Origin: a virus
IMG/VR virus record: IMGVR_UViG_3300030012_001302
Coordinates: 1 to 27,732 of that record
DNA: 27,732 bases
Direction: 5' to 3' (one strand)
Each line of letters begins with the position of its first letter. Position 1 is the first letter of the stretch. Shown piece after piece: positions 6,627 through 13,037 of the stretch. Position numbers and translations under genes: made by a program. Under the pieces are notes generated by a model. That model saw only the letters and a program-made list of their open reading frames with translations. It made no database searches and had not been told where the DNA came from.

Positions 6627-7126
6627 TGCTATTGTGGGCATTTACCGCAACAGCACAGATACACATTAAACCTGTAAACCTGCCGAGCAAGGCAACAATA
6701 CAGATAACAGATATGCACTTCCCTGTGGATGGTGTCTTAGTTAGTGGACACGGATGGCGTAATGGTCGTATGCACCACGGACTTGATATATCACATAACA
6801 ACAGGGACACAGTAAGAAGTGCTTGGTCAGGTCGTGTTAGATACGCTAAGAAAGGACACAACGGAGGATATGGCTATCTTGTTATCTTAACACACCTCAA
6901 CGGACTAGAAACGTACTACGCACACCTTAGGGAGTTGCTTGTAAAAGATGGCGAGTGGATAAGGAAAGGCAGACCTGTGGGCATAGTAGGTAGCACAGGA
7001 CATTCATCAGGGCCACACCTACACTTTGAGGTTAGATACAAAGGACTGTCTATTAACCCTGAGGACGTTGTTGACAAACGCATACTAAACCTAGAGCTAA
7101 GTAACAATATATTTAAGGTACGATGA
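6599..7126 (+). CDS. Secreted M23-family peptidoglycan endopeptidase
   Basis: This 175-aa protein begins with a signal peptide (hydrophobic core about 5-17, cut probably after ATA at 17-19). The zinc peptidase domain follows: MHHGLD (58-63, HxxxD), GYGYLVILTHLNGLETYYAHL with the YAH at 107-109, and SSGPHLHFE (136-144) containing the HxH motif. These are the complete catalytic elements of lysostaphin/M23 enzymes that cleave peptide cross-links. The signal peptide means export by the host Sec system rather than through a holin. It could act late in lysis, or be incorporated near the virion or cell envelope. It overlaps the ParB-like gene by 4 nt (ATGA). Confidence 0.9.
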   Translation: MVCRYAIVLMLLWAFTATAQIHIKPVNLPSKATIQITDMHFPVDGVLVSGHGWRNGRMHHGLDISHNNRDTVRSAWSGRVRYAKKGHNGGYGYLVILTHLNGLETYYAHLRELLVKDGEWIRKGRPVGIVGSTGHSSGPHLHFEVRYKGLSINPEDVVDKRILNLELSNNIFKVR

Positions 7127-7650
7127 ACACTACAATAATGAAGCTGTCTGCGATTAAGCAGAATCCTAATAACCCACGAAGCATAAACAAGGACAAGTTT
7201 GCTAAGTTGGTAAAGTCAATCGAGGAGTTCCCTCGTATGCTTGAGCTTAGACCTATTGTACTAAACAAGGATAACATTGTACTTGGTGGCAATATGCGAC
7301 TTAAGGCGTGTAAGCACATAGGACTAAGTGAAGTGCCTGTTGTTTACGCTGATGATCTAACAGAGGAAGAGCAACGGCAGTTTATTATTAAGGACAACGT
7401 TGGCTTTGGCGATTGGGATTGGGAACTGCTTGCAAATGAGTGGGAGGTTAGTGACCTAAACGATTGGGGATTAGATGTGCCACAAGTACTTGACGAGGCG
7501 TTCGAACAGCCTGAAGAGGAGCAAGAAAAACATTCAACAATAAAGATTACCTTTGAGAGTGCAGAGCAATTACAGAAGGCCGAGGTTGACATACAAGAAC
7601 TTATCGACAGAAAGTATAGCGGTGCGTACTTCGTAACAACAGCAATATGA
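7123..7650 (+). CDS. ParB/Srx-fold domain protein
   Basis: This 175-aa protein has an N-terminal ParB-like nuclease domain (about 5-90): IKQNPNNPRSI, LVKSIEEFP, RPIVLNKDNIVLGGNMRLKA (43-62, including the GxxR box) and VYADDLTEEEQRQFIIKDN. The following DWDWELLANEW (97-107) segment is a common continuation in phage copies. It has no helix-turn-helix for centromere binding, so it is not a partition ParB. Such proteins often sit beside terminase and methyltransferase genes in phages. A nucleotide-dependent clamp, nuclease or DNA-modification role is possible but unproven. The start could also be ATG 7138. It shares an ATGA overlap with the terminase small subunit gene. Confidence 0.8.
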   Translation: MNTTIMKLSAIKQNPNNPRSINKDKFAKLVKSIEEFPRMLELRPIVLNKDNIVLGGNMRLKACKHIGLSEVPVVYADDLTEEEQRQFIIKDNVGFGDWDWELLANEWEVSDLNDWGLDVPQVLDEAFEQPEEEQEKHSTIKITFESAEQLQKAEVDIQELIDRKYSGAYFVTTAI

Positions 7651-8009
7651 CAAAAAGTGACATCAACAAAAAGGCAATGGTCGAGGCAATGGAGAAGTCT
7701 CTAGGCATTGTAACAAGTGCTTGCAAGGCTGTCGGCATTAGCAGAGAGACACACTACCGATGGATGCGAGAGGACAACAACTACAAGTCAGCCATTAAGG
7801 ACGTGGAGGATATAGCATTAGACTTTGCAGAGTCAAGCCTACACAAACAGATAAAGGACGGCAATACAACGGCAACGATCTTCTACCTAAAGACCAAAGG
7901 CAAGAAGAGAGGGTATGTTGAACGCCAAGAGATAGAGAACACAGGAGAGCCACAAATTGTGATACAACCAATGTCACAGATTGCAATGGACGTACTGCAT
8001 AACATTTGA
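7647..8009 (+). CDS. terS: Terminase small subunit
   Basis: This 120-aa protein recognises phage DNA for packaging. The N-terminal helix-turn-helix is visible: MVEAMEKSLGIVTSACKAVG, then ISRETHYRWMRED (31-43), the pattern of phage terminase small subunits of the HTH type. A helical oligomerisation region (IALDFAESSLHKQIKDG ... ATIFYLKTKGKKRGY) follows, then a short tail. It directly precedes and overlaps the large subunit (TTGA), which supports the call. Confidence 0.85.
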   Translation: MTKSDINKKAMVEAMEKSLGIVTSACKAVGISRETHYRWMREDNNYKSAIKDVEDIALDFAESSLHKQIKDGNTTATIFYLKTKGKKRGYVERQEIENTGEPQIVIQPMSQIAMDVLHNI

Positions 8010-9160
8010 GAACAACATCAGCATTTGGGCAAGTAGGCGAGGCAATACAGGACGATGGTCGGATTGTTATTGTACAAGGCGGAACGTCAGCAGGTAAGAC
8101 GTATGCAGTCCTACAATACCTAATTTTAGCAGCACACAAGAACAGCCTTGAAGGATTGATAAGCATTGTATCGGAGTCATTGCCGCATCTAAGGCGTGGT
8201 GCGATGCGTGACTTCTTCACTATCCTAACGTCTAACGATATGTACAGGGAACGGCAACACAACAAGTCAAGCCATACGTACAACATCAAGAAGGCAACGT
8301 TTGAGTTCTTTAGTGCAGACCAAGGCGATAAGCTGAGAGGTGCAAGGCGTGACTACCTGTTTATCAACGAGGCTAACAACATCAGTTACGAGGCGTGGTC
8401 GGAGTTGTTTATTAGGACAAGAAAGTGGTCAATCATTGACTTTAACCCTGTTGCAGAGTTTTGGGCACACACCGAGTTACTCGGCCATCCTGAGCAAGAC
8501 TTTAGAGATAAGGTGCGATTTGTCAAACTAAACTACACACACAACGAAGCACTTGACCAAGTTACGATTGACAACATAGAAAGCAGAAAGCACGACCCTG
8601 ATTGGTGGCAAGTGTACGGACTTGGTGAGGTAGGTACACCGACAGGCGTTATTTTCCCTCCATCTGTTTGGTCAGTTGGTGACTTGCCTGAGAATGCAAG
8701 ATACATCTGCTCAGGAATGGACTTTGGAGAGTCTAACCCAACAACACTAATTGACCTATGGCAACACGATGGTGTGGACTACTATGACGAGATACACTAC
8801 GAGGCAGGCTTTGGCTTTAACAAGCTAATGGCTGTAATACGTGCAGGAGACGTTAGGCGTATGGTTGTGGCTGACCCTTCACACGAGACTGTTATCCGTC
8901 AGTTAGGACAACACGGTGTACAGATAATGGGAGTCAAGAAGTTCAGAGGATCAGTTGATGGTGGACTTGCTTTGATGAAGGCAAAGCCGTTTGTAGTCAC
9001 TAAGCGGTCAATCAATCTAATCAAGGAGTTACGCAACTATGTCTATGAGCGTACACGGTCAGGCATACTACTTGACACGCCACGCAAGTACTTAGACCAC
9101 GCTATTGATGCAAGCAGGTACGCCAAGCTGCACAGCAGTAGAGCGTTTAGCATAAAGTAA
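8006..9160 (+). CDS. terL: Terminase large subunit
   Basis: This 384-aa protein is the ATP-driven packaging motor with nuclease. Walker A is GGTSAGKT (25-32), Walker B is DYLFINEA (116-123) and the coupling segment is WSIIDFNP (141-148). The RNase H-like nuclease domain has MDFGESNP (238-245), VVADPSHE (287-294) and a late LDHAIDASRYA motif. The frame starts with TTG at 8006, which overlaps the small-subunit stop (TTGA). No ATG or GTG lies between it and Walker A, so TTG is the likely start. The length is somewhat shorter than typical large terminases (420-600 aa), mainly in the linker, but all motifs are present. Confidence 0.94.
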   Translation: MRTTSAFGQVGEAIQDDGRIVIVQGGTSAGKTYAVLQYLILAAHKNSLEGLISIVSESLPHLRRGAMRDFFTILTSNDMYRERQHNKSSHTYNIKKATFEFFSADQGDKLRGARRDYLFINEANNISYEAWSELFIRTRKWSIIDFNPVAEFWAHTELLGHPEQDFRDKVRFVKLNYTHNEALDQVTIDNIESRKHDPDWWQVYGLGEVGTPTGVIFPPSVWSVGDLPENARYICSGMDFGESNPTTLIDLWQHDGVDYYDEIHYEAGFGFNKLMAVIRAGDVRRMVVADPSHETVIRQLGQHGVQIMGVKKFRGSVDGGLALMKAKPFVVTKRSINLIKELRNYVYERTRSGILLDTPRKYLDHAIDASRYAKLHSSRAFSIK

Positions 9161-9164
9161 GAAT

Positions 9165-9926
9165 ATGATACAACTACACAAAGGCGATTGCTTAGAAGTG
9201 ATGCAGGAAATTGCAGACGGCTCTGTTGATGCAATTATAACTGATCCTCCATACGGCACGACAGCTTGCAAGTGGGATAGCGTGATACCTTTCGAGCCTA
9301 TGTGGGAGCAACTAAATAGGGTTATAAAGCCAAACGGAGCAATTGTCTTATTTGGCTCTGAGCCTTTTAGTAGTGCTTTAAGAATGAGTAATATCAAAAA
9401 TTATAAATATGAGTTAATATGGAAAAAATCAAAGTGTGGTAGTCCTCTGACTGCAAAGTATAAACCGTTAACAAAGCACGAAAATATATCTATATTTGAA
9501 AAAAGAGGTAAAAAAACAACATATAATCCTCAAATGATAGAAGGTACACCATATAAAAGGACTTCTAAAGTTGGTAAAGATAATAATATGGAATATGGTG
9601 CAAAATGTGGGTTTGAGTATGGTTCAGAGAATGGTTTACGACATCCTGATTGTATTTTAGATTTTCCTCAAAAATGGAGAAGACAAGACCAAGTTCATCC
9701 TACACAAAAGCCTGTGCCATTAATGGAATACCTAATTAAAACCTACACCAACGAAGGCGAGGTTGTACTTGACTTTACTATGGGTAGCGGCTCAACAGGC
9801 GTGGCTTGCGTAAACACCAAACGCTCGTTTATCGGCATCGAACAAGATGACAAGTACTTTGCTATTGCTCAAGATCGCATTGACAATGCACAACGTCAGT
9901 CGTTGATTGATTTCCCTACCCAATAG
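9165..9926 (+). CDS. DNA methyltransferase, beta-class (N6-adenine or N4-cytosine)
   Basis: This 253-aa protein has the catalytic motif IV DPPYGT (27-32) near the N-terminus and the SAM-binding motif I DFTMGSGSTG (203-212) near the C-terminus, with HPTQKPVPLMEYLI (178-191) between. That order defines the beta class. No restriction enzyme is next to it, so it probably protects phage DNA from host restriction. The two ends match the base and codon use of the neighbours, but the middle (about 9380-9700, residues 72-178, the target-recognition area) is much more A/T rich, suggesting the recognition domain was exchanged. After the stop, another frame stays open for about 24 codons (see 9927-10000). 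Confidence 0.9.
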   Translation: MIQLHKGDCLEVMQEIADGSVDAIITDPPYGTTACKWDSVIPFEPMWEQLNRVIKPNGAIVLFGSEPFSSALRMSNIKNYKYELIWKKSKCGSPLTAKYKPLTKHENISIFEKRGKKTTYNPQMIEGTPYKRTSKVGKDNNMEYGAKCGFEYGSENGLRHPDCILDFPQKWRRQDQVHPTQKPVPLMEYLIKTYTNEGEVVLDFTMGSGSTGVACVNTKRSFIGIEQDDKYFAIAQDRIDNAQRQSLIDFPTQ

Positions 9927-10000
9927 AATATACCAAGTATCCAAATGGTGCAGATGGTTATGATAAAGATGCTATTCCAATCCATACGTTAAAGGTATAA
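9927..10000 (+). pseudogene. Possible frameshifted C-terminal remnant after the methyltransferase
   Basis: Directly after the methyltransferase stop, the frame one base behind (codons in phase with 9998) reads IEYTKYPNGADGYDKDA and continues PIHTLKV to a TAA at 9998-10000. It has no start of its own and is open back to a TGA within the methyltransferase end. The composition looks protein-like, and adding one base in the run near 9912-9915 would fuse it to the methyltransferase (reading ...DFPYPIEYTKYPNG). It may be a relic of a longer methyltransferase tail, or a scar of gene replacement. The evidence is weak. Confidence 0.3.
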
Positions 10001-10030
10001 AAAAAGCCCCAACCAATTAAGGCTGAGGCT
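9999..10030 (-). terminator. Rho-independent terminator, minus direction
   Basis: Read on the minus strand, AGCCTCAGCC (10030-10021), loop TTAATT and GGTTGGGGCT (10014-10005) form a 10-bp stem with two G-U wobbles, followed by seven Ts (10005-9999, the first closing the stem). Read on the plus strand the wobbles become C-A mismatches and there is no T tract after the stem, so it points to minus-strand transcripts. No minus-strand gene is seen nearby. Confidence 0.6.
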
Positions 10031-10060
10031 ATGAACCAAACACAAGATATCCTTCTATAA

Positions 10061-10082
10061 GTCTAAGATACAACTCTTAGAC
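10061..10082. promoter_or_regulatory. Perfect 8-bp inverted repeat
   Basis: GTCTAAGA (10061-10068), spacer TACAAC, TCTTAGAC (10075-10082). It is a perfect dyad in the main intergenic region. It could be an operator for a dimeric regulator or an origin-associated hairpin. There is no T tract after it, so it is not a terminator. Confidence 0.45.
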
Positions 10083-10124
10083 ATTTATCCAAATGCTATC
10101 CTTGCAAAGTGTTGATATCTATAC

Positions 10125-10168
10125 GTTCTATGCCGTAGCAATGCCGTAGCAATGCTGTTGCAATGCTA
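10125..10168 (+). repeat. Second 11-bp iteron array
   Basis: Tandem 11-mers GTTCTATGCCG, TAGCAATGCCG, TAGCAATGCTG and TTGCAATGCTA share the GCAATGC core and 11-bp spacing of the array in the initiator gene, and end in the same AAAGAAAAGAA (10169-10179). The last 19-20 bases of both arrays (GCAATGCTAAAAGAAAAGA...) are identical. All reading frames through it are short, so here the array is non-coding. Confidence 0.65.
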
Positions 10169-10257
10169 AAAGAAAAGAATAGAAAAGAAAAGAACATAAG
10201 TTATTAGTGCAAAATGACTTTGAAATTTATTGTCTATATTTAGGGCAAACGTAACCA

Positions 10258-10626
10258 ATGGCAATTAAGACACTATTCATACCGCTTGACCAAGTAGAAA
10301 GCAAAAGCGAAAAACAAAACATAAGAGACAAATACGACAGGATTGAAGAAAAGACTAAGAAGTTCGACGATGCTCAGGTAACACGAATGAACTCAGGACT
10401 TGATTCTGTTATCTCTACCCTTGACAGTTACCTCAACCCGCACCATCTAATTAACAATCCAAACGGAGGTTACTCAATCGTATCTGTAACGCCTGTATTA
10501 GGCACAGAGACAGAGAAGGTTGACAAGGACGAGCCTATGTTGCCGTTAGTGCATACGACAGGCTTTATGGTTATCTTACACAAAGACGGAGCATCAGGAG
10601 GATTACAACCTGTCTTAAACCCTTAA
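10258..10626 (+). CDS. Hypothetical protein, first gene of the tail/neck block
   Basis: This 122-aa protein opens the long morphogenesis block after the intergenic region. The N-terminal half is charged and helical (QVESKSEKQNIRDKYDRIEE), followed by a beta-type half (GGYSIVSVTPVLGTETEKV, GFMVILHKDG). There is no recognised family. Its place before neck-type genes suggests a structural or assembly role. The ATG follows an A/C-rich leader without a Shine-Dalgarno site. Confidence 0.7.
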   Translation: MAIKTLFIPLDQVESKSEKQNIRDKYDRIEEKTKKFDDAQVTRMNSGLDSVISTLDSYLNPHHLINNPNGGYSIVSVTPVLGTETEKVDKDEPMLPLVHTTGFMVILHKDGASGGLQPVLNP

Positions 10627-10635
10627 CAATATACA

Positions 10636-11109
10636 ATGTCAACAGGCTCACTATCCAAAGTTAAAAACAGACTTGAACACGCCTTTAGTGCAAATGGCAT
10701 AACGTCATACGGTTACATATGGGACGAGAGCGAGTTGAACAAGCTTGCTAACCAAACAATGCCGTATTACGGAGTAATGTTGCAAAACGCTAATATTGCA
10801 GACGTAGAGTACACAGGCGGTCAATACATCCGTTATCAAGTTGTGCTGTTGTTGGCTGATAACCTGCATCAAGCAGACCAAACAGTAACAGCCGTAAACC
10901 GATGGGACTATTGGTGGACTAAGATGAACGGATTTGAAACCTTGACCTTTACCTTGCTTGACAATGTAAGCGAGTATCCTGAGACACAAGTCACAGGCGG
11001 ATTAGATATGCGACACATACCTTACAGCTCACAACTCAACTTGTGTGCTTTATATGTAACATTCAACGTTGATGTTGAAACAGACTTCTGTGTACACAAT
11101 GACGATTAA
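10636..11109 (+). CDS. Putative tail terminator / neck protein
   Basis: This 157-aa protein is followed by an HK97-gp10-like gene, the usual place for a tail-completion protein. Its features are a helical N-terminus (SKVKNRLEHAFSANG), a YYGVMLQNANIADVEYTGG segment, then strands with a WDYWWTKMNGFETLTFTLLD stretch. The size and mixed alpha/beta look fit tail terminator proteins (lambda gpU-like) but no diagnostic motif exists, so the call rests on size and neighbours. Confidence 0.5.
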   Translation: MSTGSLSKVKNRLEHAFSANGITSYGYIWDESELNKLANQTMPYYGVMLQNANIADVEYTGGQYIRYQVVLLLADNLHQADQTVTAVNRWDYWWTKMNGFETLTFTLLDNVSEYPETQVTGGLDMRHIPYSSQLNLCALYVTFNVDVETDFCVHNDD

Positions 11110-11551
11110 CGTTGACAAAATAGCACAGGAGATCATTAGTGGCCTAAAGGCTACAATGAGCGAAAAAGGCCGTACTGCAACAGGTCAGAGTAACGCCACA
11201 TTGTACTCAGAGTATGACGAGGGCAATATGGTGCTGTCTATAATGGGAGCAGACCATTGGAAGTTTATTGAGAAAGGCAGACCCGCAGGAGGTGAAAAGC
11301 CACCTTATGCACGCATACTTGAATGGTGTATTGCGAAAGGTATACCACAACAAGCAGCTTGGGCAATACGCACTAACATTGCCAAGTATGGCTCACCAAG
11401 ACAAAAAGATTCAACGTCTATTGACCAAAGTAAGTTAGGAGTCGTGGCAGACACCTTAAAGGCAGTCGAGCCTTTTATATTGCGTGAATTAGACAAACAA
11501 GTAGAGGCTTCATTTGAGGCCACAATAGGGAAAGAATGGCAATCACTATAA
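11099..11551 (+). CDS. HK97 gp10-like neck / head-tail joining protein
   Basis: This 150-aa protein shows the family pattern: a helical start (VDKIAQEIISGLKATM), WKFIEKGRPAGGEKPPYARI (about 58-77) and a helix-rich KGIPQQAAWAIRTNIAKYGS (about 83-102). The WxFIExGRPxG...PPY..I..W arrangement is typical of HK97-gp10-like proteins in Bacteroidota phages and prophages. I start at ATG 11099 (11-nt overlap with the upstream stop, as also seen at 24883 and 25082). The longer reading from 11069 adds ten residues lying over the previous gene. It overlaps the next gene by 16 nt. Confidence 0.7.
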   Translation: MTINVDKIAQEIISGLKATMSEKGRTATGQSNATLYSEYDEGNMVLSIMGADHWKFIEKGRPAGGEKPPYARILEWCIAKGIPQQAAWAIRTNIAKYGSPRQKDSTSIDQSKLGVVADTLKAVEPFILRELDKQVEASFEATIGKEWQSL

Positions 11552-12861
11552 CAGACCAACCAACAACAGACAAGTTCTTTAGTACTGAGTATCCGCTTGT
11601 AATAAAAGCAACAAGCAACAACGCAAGTATTAAGTACCTCAAGTTTACTATCACAGACACAGCAACAACAGGACTTAATATACCATCGTACTATGCGCCA
11701 CAGATTAACAGCGAGTTCACCTTTAACGTGAGCGACTATATGAACGCATACCTGTCAATCATACGTGACGATTTAGTAAGTTACGATGCAACGCCTAGTA
11801 TACACGTATACACCAACCTTACGCAGGACGTACAGATTGACATAAGGGAAATAGAAACAGATGGTACAACAGCAGCACAAGCACAAAGCAACGACTTCTT
11901 TCTTTGCAAGTTTAAGCATCAGCTATACAACGGCGACGGCACAGCAGAGGAGTACATCGACAACAGATACTTTCTAACCACGTTACCATACTTTAGAAGT
12001 ACAGCACTTGGTGACCCTGTATCGTTCTTCTTAACAGATGGCAGACAGACGGTCAATATGTTGACGGATTACAGCCGTGTTTGCTTGTTTAACCGACACG
12101 ATGCAAGCATAAGCTCTGACCTAACCGTTACAGCAACAAGCCTTGACAATGTAATTATAGCAACAGCCACTATCGACTTAGCATCTTCCTTTGTATCGCA
12201 AGAGGAGATTATTGGCATACCTGTAAACATTGACGATGTGCAAGCATTAAGTGTAGCCTCAGGACAATCAGGATTTAACCTACTTGGAACGCCTGTGTCA
12301 ACGTCTACAATAAAGTCCACTTACAAAAAGATTAGAGCAATTATAGGTGACACGCCTGACCAAAGCACAGCAACCATAGAGTTCCTAAACCCTAGCCTCT
12401 TTGGTAAATGCCCTAAGACATTTATATATATGAATCGCTTTGGTGTTCACGAGGTGCTAACGCTAAACACTAAAACTAACGAGTCTGTTGTTAGCAGTCG
12501 AGATAATGCGACACTTGTCAATACTGACCCATTTGGTGCTAATACTAATGACTTAGGCCGTTACCTTTTGACGGGTGCAAGACAAAGAGCAATAAACCCC
12601 AAGAGCGAGTTTGAATTTCAGGTAAACAACACCTTACCCTATCCACCTGAGCAAGCACGAGAGATTGCGCTTGACTTCTTTGCAAGTCCTGTGCATTATT
12701 GTGTGGATGTAGATACTGCTTACGGAACTTTTGACATATTACATCCTGATACAGGGACAGAAAAAATACGTAGAATAACAATAAACGATGGTAAGGTTGA
12801 CGTGATCAAGAACAACAGGGCACAACGCTTATCTTTTTCTTACCGATATGCAGACGTATGA
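11536..12861 (+). CDS. Beta-rich tail structural protein
   Basis: This 441-aa protein, lying between neck genes and the large tail-tip gene, is likely a distal-tail or baseplate component. The N-terminus (MAITITDQPTTDKFFSTEYP) is followed by alternating strands (SIKYLKFTITDTATTGLNIP) and an NVSDYMNAYL segment that resemble tail proteins common in Bacteroidota phages, which begin with a two-strand motif and a 'pDISdyl' stretch. It is Thr/Asn/Asp rich with few Lys. I cannot assign a named family with certainty. It overlaps the next small gene by 4 nt (ATGA). Confidence 0.6.
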   Translation: MAITITDQPTTDKFFSTEYPLVIKATSNNASIKYLKFTITDTATTGLNIPSYYAPQINSEFTFNVSDYMNAYLSIIRDDLVSYDATPSIHVYTNLTQDVQIDIREIETDGTTAAQAQSNDFFLCKFKHQLYNGDGTAEEYIDNRYFLTTLPYFRSTALGDPVSFFLTDGRQTVNMLTDYSRVCLFNRHDASISSDLTVTATSLDNVIIATATIDLASSFVSQEEIIGIPVNIDDVQALSVASGQSGFNLLGTPVSTSTIKSTYKKIRAIIGDTPDQSTATIEFLNPSLFGKCPKTFIYMNRFGVHEVLTLNTKTNESVVSSRDNATLVNTDPFGANTNDLGRYLLTGARQRAINPKSEFEFQVNNTLPYPPEQAREIALDFFASPVHYCVDVDTAYGTFDILHPDTGTEKIRRITINDGKVDVIKNNRAQRLSFSYRYADV

Positions 12862-13037
12862 CAACAACAGAGTTAAAGATTATGTATCCCAAACTGCGCA
12901 AGGCGGACAACTACGTTTGTGTTACGTTTGACAACGAGGACGAGGCTACCTTTTCAATGGACTTAACCTATGACCAATGTGACGTGTTGGTTACTTGGTT
13001 AATTGACCAAATGGATTCAATGGACAAAATGCAATGA
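12858..13037 (+). CDS. Small hypothetical protein in the tail block
   Basis: This 59-aa protein lies between two tail genes, with ATGA overlaps at both ends (12858-12861 with the upstream stop; 13034-13037 with the downstream start). It begins MTTTELKIMYPKLRKADNYV and ends LVTWLIDQMDSMDKMQ, with strands followed by an acidic helix. The double stop-start coupling is good evidence that it is real. The function is unknown; it could be a small tail assembly factor. Confidence 0.75.
   Translation: MTTTELKIMYPKLRKADNYVCVTFDNEDEATFSMDLTYDQCDVLVTWLIDQMDSMDKMQ

Larger units (their letters stand above)
9927..10257. other. Main intergenic region (331 nt), candidate regulatory/origin segment
   Basis: This is the only gene-free stretch over 300 nt. 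In order it holds the open tail described above, a minus-directed terminator (9999-10030), a perfect 8-bp inverted repeat (10061-10082), a DnaA-box-like TTATCCAAA (10085-10093, one mismatch from TTATnCACA), an 11-bp repeat array (10125-10168), a purine-rich A/G tract (10169-10193), and TATATTTA at 10235-10242, which could be the -7 box of a promoter for the tail/head transcript although no well-spaced -33 TTG precedes it. No tRNA cloverleaf was seen. Confidence 0.55.

Noticed and set aside
7795-8289. 164-aa minus-strand frame across the terminase genes
   Set aside because: It is antisense to two well-supported genes with complete terminase motifs, and shows no domain of its own.
10061-10082. 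Inverted repeat as a plus-strand terminator
   Set aside because: The 8-bp stem is perfect but is followed by ATTTATCC and not a T tract, and the stem is A/T rich.
10125-10168. CRISPR-like array
   Set aside because: The repeats are 11 bp and directly tandem with no spacers, so they fit iterons and not CRISPR.
9927-10257. tRNA or other structured RNA gene on the plus strand
   Set aside because: No cloverleaf arms, T-loop GTTCGA-like motif or CCA-adjacent acceptor pairing could be found.
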